Shown piece by piece: positions 1-9,055 of a stretch of 64,000 nt of DNA. The DNA comes from Candidatus Accumulibacter adjunctus (GTDB lineage: Bacteria > Pseudomonadota > Gammaproteobacteria > Burkholderiales > Rhodocyclaceae). The stretch is taken from NCBI GenBank assembly GCA_000585015.1, contig JFAX01000005.1, forward strand, positions 13,643-77,642. The letters run 5' to 3'. The notes under the pieces are model-generated. The model was not told the DNA's origin. It searched no databases and worked only from the letters and a program-made list of their open reading frames with translations. Numbering within the stretch: position 1 is the stretch's first letter; each line of letters opens with the position of its first letter. The translations under genes were made by a program, and so were the position numbers.

Positions 1-512
1 GCGGCATCATCAAGCACGCCAAGGCACTCAACGCCATCACCAATCCGGGCACGAATTCGTACAAGCGGCTGGTGCCGCATTACGAAGCGCCGGTCAAGCT
101 CGCCTACTCGGCAAAGAACCGTTCGGCGTCGATTCGCGTGCCGCACGTGGCTTCCGACAAGGCGCGGCGGATCGAAACCCGCTTCCCGGATCCGATTGCC
201 AATCCCTATCTGTGCTTTTCGGCGCTGCTGATGGCGGGTCTCGACGGCATCCAGAACCGCATTCATCCCGGCGATCCCGCCGACAAGAACCTCTACGACC
301 TGCCGCCGGAAGAGGATGCAAAGATCCCGACCGTCTGCGCCAGTCTCGAGGAGGCGCTGGCGGCGCTCGACAAGGACCGCGACTTCCTGACGCGTGGCGG
401 CGTGTTCTCTGACGACTGGATCGATGCCTACATCGAACTGAAGATGGATGAGGTCAACAAGGTTCGCATGACCACCCACCCGGTGGAGTTCGACCTGTAC
501 TACAGCTGCTGA
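1..512 (+). CDS. glnA: Glutamine synthetase type I, C-terminal part (5' end outside window)
   Basis: Catalyses ATP-dependent synthesis of glutamine from glutamate and ammonia in the cytoplasm, the central step of ammonia assimilation. The reading frame is open from base 3 to the TGA at 510-512 and gives about the last 169 residues. The motif [10 protein letters not shown] holds the tyrosine adenylylated by GlnE in type I beta enzymes. The ending [16 protein letters not shown] matches the family's conserved C-terminus, and the NRSAS..RVP segment is part of the glutamate-binding region. It is followed by a strong hairpin and, further on, by ntrB-ntrC, the two-component system that controls glnA in proteobacteria, so transcriptional control by NtrC together with adenylylation is expected. 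The start and promoter lie outside the window. Confidence 0.97.
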   Translation, partial: GIIKHAKALNAITNPGTNSYKRLVPHYEAPVKLAYSAKNRSASIRVPHVASDKARRIETRFPDPIANPYLCFSALLMAGLDGIQNRIHPGDPADKNLYDLPPEEDAKIPTVCASLEEALAALDKDRDFLTRGGVFSDDWIDAYIELKMDEVNKVRMTTHPVEFDLYYSC

Positions 513-524
513 GCCAGAGTGCGT

Positions 525-557
525 GCGCGAAGGACGGGCGTTGCCCGTCCTTCGCGC
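525..557 (+). terminator. Hairpin after glnA, probable terminator
   Basis: A perfect 15-bp stem (525-539 with 543-557) closes a GTT loop, starting 13 bases after the glnA stop codon. There is no T-run after the stem, so it may stabilise the 3' end or act with Rho rather than work as a classical intrinsic terminator. Confidence 0.7.
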
Positions 558-601
558 GTCTACCGATCGACCTCCTTCCGCGTTAGTATTGCTGCCGATT
601 G

Positions 602-615
602 GTCACCATGGTGAC
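602..615. promoter_or_regulatory. Perfect 14-bp palindrome upstream of DUF4124 gene, possible operator
   Basis: GTCACCATGGTGAC equals its own reverse complement. It lies between the glnA hairpin and the DUF4124 gene, about 80 bases before that start codon, and just after a -10-like TAGTAT at 584-589. A dimeric regulator site is possible. No regulator is identified and one short palindrome may be chance. Confidence 0.25.
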
Positions 616-693
616 AGCCGTGGGACCGCCCCGGTCGCCGCCGGGCCCGTTGCGGTCCGCGGTTCGGCCGGCGCCAGGAGGAATTCGACGACG

Positions 694-1182
694 ATGAGAC
701 GACTGCCACGCCTGTTCTGCGCGCTTGTGCTGTCGCTGTGTGCCTGGATTCAGGCGACAGCCCAGGACATCTACAAGTGCGTCGACCCCGAGGGCCATAC
801 GACCTACTCGAACGTGCCGACCAGGAGCTGCCGCAAGCTGGTCCTGGATCCCGTGAATCTTGCCCCGGCGCCGCGACAGCCTGCGGCCAGGACGGCCACC
901 CCGGGCAACTTCCCGAAGGTCGACGAGCAGACGCAGAAGTCACGTGACGGCGATCGCCGGCGTATCCTCGACACCGAACTGGCTGCCGAGCAGAAGAATC
1001 TCGAGCAGGCGAAGCAGGAACTGGCCCAGCAGGAAGGGACTGTCCTGCCCAACGAGCGCATGCAAGGCGGTGCAATCAGCGGTGGCAAGGTGCAGGAGCG
1101 GCTGCAACCGTACAAGGACAAGGTGGCGCTGCACCAGCGCAACATCGAGGCCATCCAGAAAGAGATCGCGAATCTGCGCTGA
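694..1182 (+). CDS. DUF4124-domain exported protein, function unknown
   Basis: A 162-aa protein. Residues 1-23 form a signal peptide (MRRLPRLFCALVLSLCAWIQ then ATAQ), so the mature protein should be periplasmic. The next ~40 residues (DIYKCVDPEGHTTYSNVP) are a typical DUF4124 domain, a short beta-strand module common in beta- and gammaproteobacteria with no assigned biochemical function. Residues ~85-160 are rich in Glu, Gln and Lys and look like a coiled coil. The ATG at 694 is chosen because AGGAGG lies at 676-681 and the signal peptide begins there; the frame is open further upstream but without an RBS. DUF4124 genes are often found next to glnA/ntrB in betaproteobacteria (from memory), but no nitrogen role is shown. 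Confidence 0.85.
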   Translation: MRRLPRLFCALVLSLCAWIQATAQDIYKCVDPEGHTTYSNVPTRSCRKLVLDPVNLAPAPRQPAARTATPGNFPKVDEQTQKSRDGDRRRILDTELAAEQKNLEQAKQELAQQEGTVLPNERMQGGAISGGKVQERLQPYKDKVALHQRNIEAIQKEIANLR

Positions 1183-1264
1183 GCGCGCCGCCGACGGTCA
1201 GACGCCGGACTGACCTGGCCAGGCGCTCACCAGTACCAGTTTGCCAGCGAGATCTTGCCAGCCA

Positions 1265-2338
1265 ATGCCTGACGATCCAGCGAATCCATTCGGCGGCCTT
1301 GACCTGCTTTCATCGGCCGTGCTCCTGCTCGACGAGAGGCTGGAGATCCGCTATCTCAATCCGGCCGCCGAGAACCTGCTCGAGATCAGTCAGAAGGTCT
1401 TCTTCGGCTGTCGTCTTGACAGCGTGATGGAATGTCCGCCGAAGCTGCTCGCGGCACTCGACAGCGTGTCCGTCCACGGCTGGAGCTACAGCGGGCAGAA
1501 TGTCGAGTTGCGGTTGGCCGGCGGCAACATGCTGCAATTGAACTGCGCGGTGAACCCCGTCGAAGCGCCGAACGTTCGCCTGCTCATCGAGCTCTGGCCG
1601 ATCGACCAGCAACTGCGGGCGACACGCGAGGAGCGCTTGGTCGAGCAGCAGCAGGCCAGTCGTGAGCTGATCCGGAACCTCGTGCATGAGATCAAGAATC
1701 CACTCGGAGGGATCCGCGGCGCTGCGCAGTTGCTCGAGCGCGAACTCGGCAATCCCGGGCTGCACGAATACACCCAGGTGATCATCAAGGAAGCGGATCG
1801 CCTGCAGGAACTGATGCGTCGTTTGCTCTCGCCACATCGGCCGATGCAGCCCGGCCCGGTGAATATCCACGAGATTCTCGAGCGCGTGCGCAGCTTGCTG
1901 ACGGCAGAGTTCCCAAGCATCCTCGCGGTGCGCAGGGACTACGATACCAGCCTGCCGGAACTCGTCGGCGATCGTGAACAGCTGATCCAGGTCTTTCTGA
2001 ACATTGCCCGCAACGCTGCCCAGGCAATTACGCGGCAGACTGGCCGCGGGCCATCGGGGCCAGGGCAGATCACGCTGCGCACGCGTGCAGCGCGTCAGGT
2101 GACGTTGTTCAAACGGCGCCATCGACTGGCGCTCGAGGTGCACGTGATCGATGACGGCCCGGGAATCGCCGAGGAGATTCGCGAGCGCATGTTCTACCCT
2201 CTGGTTTCTGGCCGAGCCGGAGGAAGTGGCCTCGGGTTGACGCTGGCGCAGAGCTTTGTCCAGCAGCACCAGGGGACGATCGAGTGCGAGAGTCGGCCGG
2301 GCCACACCTGCTTCACGATCCGTTTGCCGCTTGGTTGA
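1265..2338 (+). CDS. ntrB: Nitrogen regulation sensor histidine kinase NtrB
   Basis: Cytoplasmic kinase/phosphatase (357 aa) that phosphorylates NtrC under nitrogen limitation and dephosphorylates it when PII (GlnB) signals nitrogen excess. An N-terminal PAS domain covers roughly residues 10-120. The HisKA motif LVHEIKNPLGG carries the phospho-acceptor His141, close to His139 of E. coli NtrB. The HATPase domain shows the N-box (NIARNAAQAI), G1 (IDDGPGI) and G2 (GGSGLGLTLAQ). No membrane segment is seen, as expected for NtrB. ATG 1265 is preferred over a TTG 24 bases upstream; neither has a strong Shine-Dalgarno. ntrC follows 71 bases downstream and glnA lies upstream, the usual proteobacterial order. 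Confidence 0.95.
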   Translation: MPDDPANPFGGLDLLSSAVLLLDERLEIRYLNPAAENLLEISQKVFFGCRLDSVMECPPKLLAALDSVSVHGWSYSGQNVELRLAGGNMLQLNCAVNPVEAPNVRLLIELWPIDQQLRATREERLVEQQQASRELIRNLVHEIKNPLGGIRGAAQLLERELGNPGLHEYTQVIIKEADRLQELMRRLLSPHRPMQPGPVNIHEILERVRSLLTAEFPSILAVRRDYDTSLPELVGDREQLIQVFLNIARNAAQAITRQTGRGPSGPGQITLRTRAARQVTLFKRRHRLALEVHVIDDGPGIAEEIRERMFYPLVSGRAGGSGLGLTLAQSFVQQHQGTIECESRPGHTCFTIRLPLG

Positions 2339-2409
2339 ACATCCTGGCAGGTTTCTTGCTAGAGGTTCAGGACATTCTGATGACAAAAGACAAGCCGGCC
2401 GAGGACTCC

Positions 2410-3828
<1,419 letters not shown>

Positions 3829-3835
3829 GGGGCGG

Positions 3836-3852
3836 AATTATCGGCGATAATT
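3836..3852. promoter_or_regulatory. Inverted repeat with -10-like box upstream of birA
   Basis: AATTATC-GGC-GATAATT is a perfect 7-bp inverted repeat in the 51-base gap between ntrC and birA. Its right arm contains GATAAT (3846-3851), a good -10 match 28 bases before the birA start, but no clear -35 is present. It could be a promoter with an overlapping operator. Confidence 0.3.
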
Positions 3853-3879
3853 GCCGGCATTGCTTCGGATTGCCCAACG

Positions 3880-4686
3880 ATGGCCCAGTTCGTTTCCGCT
3901 TGTCAGATCGATCCCGGATTCCTTGTCGCGCTGCTGGGTCTGGCGCGTGACCGTTTCACGGTCGAGGCGCTGGCAGCATGCGGTTCGACCAGCAGCGTGC
4001 TTCTCGAACGTGCCCGCCAAGGTGCCCCATCAGGTTACGTGCTGATTGCCGACGAACAGACTGCAGGCCGTGGCCGGCGTGGTCGCGGCTGGCTGTCGTC
4101 GCCGTCCGCCGGCCTGACCTTCTCCTTGCTCTGGCGTTTCAGCGGTGGCGTTACCCGACTGGCCGGTCTGTCGCTGGCGGTCGGTCTGGCGGTGGCACGC
4201 GCGCTCGAGCGGATTGGTGCCACCGGTGTCGGGCTGAAGTGGCCCAACGACATCCTGCTCGACGGCGGCAAGCTTGGTGGCATCCTGGTGGAGCTGGAAT
4301 CCGTGCCAGCGGGCATGTTGGCGGTCATCGGCATTGGTCTCAACCTGCAGATGCCGCCCATCGGTGAGGAGGAGTTCATCCACCCGCCGGCGGCCCTGTC
4401 GCAGGCGCTGTCGCCACTGCCGGAGCGACACCGGTTGCTGGCAGATTTGATGATCGAACTGGCGGCGGTTCTCGACCGCTTCGACGCCGGCGGTTTCGCC
4501 GTTCTGCGCGCCGCCTGGCAGCAGCAGCATGCGTGGCAGAATCGGCCGGTACGCCTGCTCGACGGCGACCGCATCGATCGTCAGGGAATCTGCCTTGGCG
4601 CAGACGAGGATGGTGCGCTGCTGTTGCAGACGGCAAACGGTATCGAGCGTTGCCTGTCCGGCGATCTGTCACTGCGCGTCGCATGA
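3880..4686 (+). CDS. birA: Biotin--[acetyl-CoA-carboxylase] ligase, without N-terminal HTH
   Basis: Attaches biotin through biotinyl-5'-AMP to the biotin carboxyl carrier protein of acetyl-CoA carboxylase in the cytoplasm. The 268-aa protein shows the biotinyl-AMP loop GRGRRGRGW (around residues 62-70) and KWPNDIL (around 120), both hallmarks of the catalytic domain, followed by the small C-terminal SH3-like domain. Compared with 321-aa E. coli BirA, the winged-helix DNA-binding domain is missing: only about 35 residues precede the catalytic domain. It is therefore expected to be a ligase without repressor activity. coaX overlaps its stop codon as ATGA, so the two are probably translationally coupled, an arrangement common in betaproteobacteria. 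Confidence 0.93.
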   Translation: MAQFVSACQIDPGFLVALLGLARDRFTVEALAACGSTSSVLLERARQGAPSGYVLIADEQTAGRGRRGRGWLSSPSAGLTFSLLWRFSGGVTRLAGLSLAVGLAVARALERIGATGVGLKWPNDILLDGGKLGGILVELESVPAGMLAVIGIGLNLQMPPIGEEEFIHPPAALSQALSPLPERHRLLADLMIELAAVLDRFDAGGFAVLRAAWQQQHAWQNRPVRLLDGDRIDRQGICLGADEDGALLLQTANGIERCLSGDLSLRVA

Positions 4687-5408
4687 TCATCGCCATCGAC
4701 GCCGGCAACAGCCGCATCAAATGGGCCACCCACGAGGGCGGTCGCTGGCTCGATAGCGGCGTTCTGGCGACTTCCGACATCGCTTGGCTGGCCGAGGCGG
4801 CCGATGAATGGCCTGCCGGTGCACAGGTCGTGGTCTGCAATGTCGCCGGCGCCGAGGTTGCGGCAGGCATTTCGTCGTTGCTCGCCAGACGCCAGGCGCG
4901 GGTTTCCTTTCTTCGTCCGACGGCAGTCGCGTGTGGGGTGCGCAATTCCTATGACTTGCCGGCACAACTCGGGGCGGATCGGTGGGCCGCCCTGATCGGT
5001 GCTCGTGCGCAGTCAGCGAACGCCTGCCTGGTCGTCTGTGCCGGCACAGCGACGACGGTCGATCTCCTCGATGCCGACGGAGTCTTTCGTGGCGGGCTGA
5101 TACTCCCCGGTTTCGACCTGATGCGCGGCGCATTGGCGAGCAACACGGCGCAGTTGCCGTTTGCCGAGGCAGGTGCCTTCCGGGCCGAGCCCCGCAATAC
5201 CAGCGACGCGATCGTCAGCGGCTGTCTGCAGGCCCAGCTTGGCGCGGTCGAACGCATGTTCGCCCCCATTGCCAGCGAGGCCGGTGCGCAATGCCTGCTG
5301 ACCGGCGGCGCGGCGGAGCGTCTGGTTGCCCATCTACGGATTCCCTTCCGCCTGGTGGAGAATCTGATTCTGCGTGGTCTGGTGCGCTATGCTGAATCGC
5401 CGTCCTGA
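4683..5408 (+). CDS. coaX: Type III pantothenate kinase
   Basis: Phosphorylates pantothenate, the first step of coenzyme A synthesis, using the CoaX fold of the acetate/sugar kinase superfamily. The 241-aa protein begins MIIAIDAGNSRIKWA, the family's phosphate-binding motif with the catalytic-site Asp. GADRWAALIGAR and VCAGTATTVDLLD are the other conserved blocks, and LPGFDLMRGAL follows. The frame is open upstream, but ATG 4683 starts exactly at the conserved N-terminus and overlaps birA by four bases. Unlike types I and II, CoaX is not feedback-inhibited by CoA and needs a monovalent cation (family knowledge). Confidence 0.94.
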   Translation: MIIAIDAGNSRIKWATHEGGRWLDSGVLATSDIAWLAEAADEWPAGAQVVVCNVAGAEVAAGISSLLARRQARVSFLRPTAVACGVRNSYDLPAQLGADRWAALIGARAQSANACLVVCAGTATTVDLLDADGVFRGGLILPGFDLMRGALASNTAQLPFAEAGAFRAEPRNTSDAIVSGCLQAQLGAVERMFAPIASEAGAQCLLTGGAAERLVAHLRIPFRLVENLILRGLVRYAESPS

Positions 5409-5453
5409 GCTACCCACCGGGCGTCGTTGAAGCGCGAAGAGAGGAGAAGCCTG

Positions 5454-5858
5454 ATGCCGACTCACCTGCTGAGCATGCTGCCCGCCTTTCTCGCCTACTT
5501 TGCCGTGGCGATCGTCTTGCTGGCGCTGTTCCTGCTGGTCTATCTGAACGTCACTCCGTACGCTGAGCTGGCACTGATCCGCGCCGGCAACACGGCCGCT
5601 GCGACGAGCCTCTCCGGGGCGTTGCTCGGTTTTGCCATGCCCGTGGCCAACGTCATTGCCCATAGCGACACGCTCCTCGATCTTGCCGCCTGGGGCGCGA
5701 TTGCCGGCGTGATCCAGATTCTTGCCTATCTGGCCATCCGCCTTGCCGTGCCGCAGCTGACGCAGGACATTCCCGCCGGCAGGATGGCTCCGGCGGTTCT
5801 CCTCGCGGTGGTATCGCTCACCGTCGGTCTGATCAACGCAGCCTGCATGACCTACTGA
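5454..5858 (+). CDS. DUF350 inner-membrane protein
   Basis: A 134-aa, almost wholly hydrophobic protein with about four predicted membrane helices (residues ~10-32, 45-65, 75-98, 108-132), fitting DUF350 (YjfL-like), whose function is unknown. A pattern typical of the family is visible: two related two-helix units, each with small residues and an Asn (AGNTAAATSLSG..., PVANVIAH). GAGGAG at 5441-5446 supports ATG 5454. It is followed on the same strand by an SPFH protein (54-base gap), a zinc-ribbon/DUF4178 protein and a microprotein. DUF350 genes are repeatedly linked to SPFH or PspA-type stress proteins (from memory), so a membrane-integrity role is plausible but unproven. Confidence 0.85.
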   Translation: MPTHLLSMLPAFLAYFAVAIVLLALFLLVYLNVTPYAELALIRAGNTAAATSLSGALLGFAMPVANVIAHSDTLLDLAAWGAIAGVIQILAYLAIRLAVPQLTQDIPAGRMAPAVLLAVVSLTVGLINAACMTY

Positions 5859-5912
5859 CGGATTCCTTCCTGGCGGCGCATGGCCGCCACAACTTGTTTG
5901 CGGGAGATCGCC

Positions 5913-6935
5913 ATGGCGCTCATGGATTTCATCAGGAAGCAGTTCGTCGATGTCATTCAATGGACCGAGGAGGGTGACGGCGTGCTCGCCATGCGTTACC
6001 CGATGCAGGACCTGGAGATACAGTATGGCGCGCAGTTGACGGTCCGCGAATCGCAGATGGCCGTCTTCGTCAACGAAGGCCAGATCGCCGACGTGTTCGG
6101 TCCCGGCCTGTACACGCTGACGACGCGCACATTGCCGGTGCTGACCTACCTCAAGAACTGGGACAAGCTGTTCGAGTCGCCCTTCAAGTCGGACGTCTAT
6201 TTCTTCTCGACCCGCCTGCAGCTCGACTGCAAGTGGGGGACGCCCAATCCGATCACCATCCGCGACAAGGACTTCGGCATGGTGCGCATGCGCGCCTTCG
6301 GCATCTACTCGTACAGGCTTGTCGATGCACGCAGGTTCCACAGCGAAATCTCGGGTACGCGCGAGCAGTACACCGTTGCCGACCTCGATGGCCAGCTGCG
6401 GAACCTCGTCATCAGCTCGATGACCGACCTTTTCGGCGAGTCCGGGGTTCCTTTCATCGACATCGCGGCGAACCAGGATGAGCTGGGCAGGCAGCTGAAG
6501 AGCAAGCTCGAGAGCGTGTTTGAACGCTACGGTCTGGCGCTCGACAGTTTTGTCGTCCAGAACGTCTCGCTGCCCGAAGAACTGCAGAAGATCCTCGATA
6601 CGCGGATCGGCATGAACATGATCGGCGATCTCGGCCGCTACACGCAGTACCAGGTGGCGACGAGCATTCCCCTTGCGGCCCAGAACGAAGGCGGCATCGC
6701 CGGGATCGGTGCCGGGCTGGGTGCCGGCCTTGGCATTGGTCAGACGATGACGGCAGCAATGGCGCAGACCACCGGCGTCGGCATCGCCCCGGCGGCAGCA
6801 GCGCCGGTGGCAGCAGGCAATGCCGACGAAGTGGTGGCAACGCTTGAGAAGCTGCACGGACTGGTGGCGAAGGGTATCCTGTCGCAGGCCGAGTTTGACG
6901 CCAAGAAGGCGGAGTTGCTGGCCCGCCTCGGCTGA
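5913..6935 (+). CDS. SPFH/band-7 domain protein with C-terminal SHOCT-like tail
   Basis: A 340-aa cytosolic or membrane-peripheral protein. Residues ~10-240 resemble the YdjI/'virion core protein' branch of the SPFH (stomatin/prohibitin/flotillin) superfamily, including ESQMAVFVNEGQIADVFGPGLYTL near the N-terminus. Residues ~245-305 form a Gly/Ala-rich linker (GIGAGLGAGLGIGQ). The last ~35 residues (LEKLHGLVAKGILSQAEFDAKKAELL) match a SHOCT-type short C-terminal domain. No transmembrane helix is evident, so membrane contact may come through the DUF350 neighbour. ATG 5913 has CGGGAGA upstream; a second ATG lies at 5922. SPFH proteins usually form scaffolds that organise membrane microdomains; the client here is unknown. 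Confidence 0.85.
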   Translation: MALMDFIRKQFVDVIQWTEEGDGVLAMRYPMQDLEIQYGAQLTVRESQMAVFVNEGQIADVFGPGLYTLTTRTLPVLTYLKNWDKLFESPFKSDVYFFSTRLQLDCKWGTPNPITIRDKDFGMVRMRAFGIYSYRLVDARRFHSEISGTREQYTVADLDGQLRNLVISSMTDLFGESGVPFIDIAANQDELGRQLKSKLESVFERYGLALDSFVVQNVSLPEELQKILDTRIGMNMIGDLGRYTQYQVATSIPLAAQNEGGIAGIGAGLGAGLGIGQTMTAAMAQTTGVGIAPAAAAPVAAGNADEVVATLEKLHGLVAKGILSQAEFDAKKAELLARLG

Positions 6936-6976
6936 TGTCGGTCGCCTGAATCCCCGTCGGTGCCGGCCCGCCCATC

Positions 6977-8896
6977 GTGAAGAGAGCCAGTTGCCCGTCC
7001 TGCGGCGCGCCGGTCGTCTTTCGCGCGGCGAGCTCGCTCTATGTCGTCTGCGATTTCTGCCGCAGCACCCTGCTGCGCAGCGGCGAGGACCTGCAGAACA
7101 TCGGGCGCATGGCCGAACTGCTCGAGGACGCTTCGCCGATCCGGATTGGCAGTGAGGGCCATTTTCGCCAGCGCCATTTCACGGTCGTCGGCCGCATCCA
7201 GCTGCAGCATGCATCGGGTCTCTGGAACGAGTGGCACATCCTCCTCGATGATGGCCGGAGCGCCTGGCTTGCCGAGGCCTCAGGCGAGTTGATCGTCAGC
7301 GCACAGGTAGCGGTCAAGGATCCACTGCCGGCGTTCTCGACGCTGGCGCCCGAAATGCCGGTCACTCTCGACGGCCGGCGCTTCGTCGTCACCGATCTGG
7401 CGACTGCGCGCTGCATCGCCGGCGAGGGCGAACTGCCTTTCCGGGTCGCCGCGGGTTACGACGTCAGCACTGCGGATCTGCGTGGCAACGATCGCTTCGT
7501 GACGATCGATTACAGCGAGACGCCGCCACTGGTCTTCGTCGGCCAGTCGGTGGCCCTCGCCGATCTGCAGCTCTCTGGTCTGAGGGATGTACGGGAGCCG
7601 GCGGTCGCGCCCGCACAGGTCGCGACGCGCGCCCTGAACTGTCCGCACTGTGCGGCGCCACTGCAGATTCATTCGCCAGCGACGGAAAGCATCGGCTGCG
7701 AGAGCTGCGGTTCGATCATCGGTGTCGATGACGAGAACCTCAGCCTGTTGTCACGGGCGGCGCAGGCATTGCGCGAGGTTCCCTGGCTGCCGCTTGGCAG
7801 TGCGGGCCGGCTGCGTGACAGCGACTGGCGGGTGATCGGTTTCATGCGCCGCAGCTCGATTTCCGCCGGCCCCACCTACTCGTGGTCCGAATACCTGCTG
7901 TACGACGGGCAGCAGGCTCTTGCTTGGCTGATCGAGTATCAGGGCCACTGGAATCTCGCCCGCGGCCTGTCGAACCCGCCCAGCGTCACCCGGGGCGAAG
8001 CGAAATTCACACACGCCGGGCGGCAGTACCGTCTCTTCAACCATGGCGAGGCCGAGGTGATCCACGTCGTTGGTGAGTTCCACTGGCGAGTGGCGGTCGG
8101 CGAGCGCTGTGTCGTCGACGACTTCATCTGTCCGCCGCTGATGCTTTCACGCGAGGTCAACGAGCGCGAATCCATCTGGTCACAGGCCGAGTATCTGGAG
8201 CCAGACGAGGTCTGCACCGCCTTTGGCATCACGACACCACTGCCGGTGCGCCGGGACGTTTACGCGAACCAGCCGAACCCGTTGGTCGAAACACATCGCC
8301 AGATCTGCCGTCTGTTCTGGAAACTGGCGTTGGCGGCTACCGTGGTGCAGCTGGCTTTCATCTTTCTCATCGCTTCCGAACCGGTGCTCAGGCAGCGCGT
8401 CGTTCTCGCGGCAGAGAACGATGAGGCGACCCTCACCAGTCAGGAGTTCGTTCTCAAGAGCCGTGCTCGTGCGTTGCTCGTCCGACACCAGACCAGCGTG
8501 GTCAACAACTGGTTGTCGGTGAACACGACCTTGGTCGAGAAGAACACCGGAGAGGCGCATCTTGGCCAGCAGGAGATCAGCCACTACAAGGGAGTCGAAG
8601 ACGGGGAGAGCTGGAGCGAGGGATCGCCGGCGGATGAACTGGTGTTCCGTGCGGTGCCGCCTGGAACCTATCATCTGGTGATCGAATACGAACTCGGCAG
8701 CGACAGCAGCGAGTCCGTCGTCGATACCATCGAAGTCATACGCAACCCGACCGGCTGGTCCAACTATGTGCTGCTGCTGATCTTCCTTGCGGTCTTCCCG
8801 CTGCTGTCGCGCTGGCGGCGCAACTCGTTCGAGGCGCGACGCTGGCATGAGAGCGATGTCGGCGATGAAGCGAGCGGCGACGGAGACGAGGACTGA
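6977..8896 (+). CDS. Membrane protein with two zinc ribbons and tandem DUF4178 domains
   Basis: A 639-aa protein of unknown function. It starts with a CxxC...CxxC zinc ribbon (Cys6, 9, 25, 28) followed by a DUF4178-type beta domain (VVGRIQLQHASGLWNEWHILL). A second ribbon (CPHC...CESC, around 221-243) precedes a second such domain (GPTYSWSEYLLYDGQQALAWL). A membrane helix lies near 450-472 (LALAATVVQLAFIFLIA), then ~120 probably periplasmic residues, then a second helix near 596-614. The N-terminal half should be cytoplasmic. GTG 6977 is the start because the first ribbon begins immediately. It lies 41 bases after the SPFH gene and one base before the microprotein, so an operon with DUF350 and SPFH is likely. 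The ribbons suggest partner binding, not catalysis (inference). Confidence 0.8.
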   Translation: MKRASCPSCGAPVVFRAASSLYVVCDFCRSTLLRSGEDLQNIGRMAELLEDASPIRIGSEGHFRQRHFTVVGRIQLQHASGLWNEWHILLDDGRSAWLAEASGELIVSAQVAVKDPLPAFSTLAPEMPVTLDGRRFVVTDLATARCIAGEGELPFRVAAGYDVSTADLRGNDRFVTIDYSETPPLVFVGQSVALADLQLSGLRDVREPAVAPAQVATRALNCPHCAAPLQIHSPATESIGCESCGSIIGVDDENLSLLSRAAQALREVPWLPLGSAGRLRDSDWRVIGFMRRSSISAGPTYSWSEYLLYDGQQALAWLIEYQGHWNLARGLSNPPSVTRGEAKFTHAGRQYRLFNHGEAEVIHVVGEFHWRVAVGERCVVDDFICPPLMLSREVNERESIWSQAEYLEPDEVCTAFGITTPLPVRRDVYANQPNPLVETHRQICRLFWKLALAATVVQLAFIFLIASEPVLRQRVVLAAENDEATLTSQEFVLKSRARALLVRHQTSVVNNWLSVNTTLVEKNTGEAHLGQQEISHYKGVEDGESWSEGSPADELVFRAVPPGTYHLVIEYELGSDSSESVVDTIEVIRNPTGWSNYVLLLIFLAVFPLLSRWRRNSFEARRWHESDVGDEASGDGDED

Positions 8897-8897
8897 A

Positions 8898-9038
8898 ATG
8901 ATCAAGGCCAACTGGCTCGCCGGACTGCTCGCGCTTGCCCTGTTCAGCAACGCCCAGTATCAGGGGTGGAACCTGTTCGGACACGAGGGTTCTTCGCAGA
9001 CCGCACGCGCGGTGGCCGGTCGCGGCCATCACAAGTAG
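8898..9038 (+). CDS. 46-aa microprotein at the end of the DUF350/SPFH/DUF4178 cluster
   Basis: The small gene begins one base after the stop codon of the DUF4178 gene. MIKANWLAGLLALALFSNAQ forms a single hydrophobic segment with a basic N-terminus, either a signal peptide or a membrane anchor. The remainder (GWNLFGHEG...RGHHK) is short and His/Gly-rich. I recognise no family. The tight junction and secretion-like N-terminus argue for a real gene, but at this length conservation would need to be shown. It may be a small partner of the cluster's membrane proteins. Confidence 0.55.
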   Translation: MIKANWLAGLLALALFSNAQYQGWNLFGHEGSSQTARAVAGRGHHK

Positions 9039-9055
9039 CGGAACCGGGCCGCGTC

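Noticed and set aside
5334..6857. 507-residue minus-strand frame opposite DUF350 and SPFH genes
   Set aside because: Crosses two genes in antisense and shows no recognisable domain.
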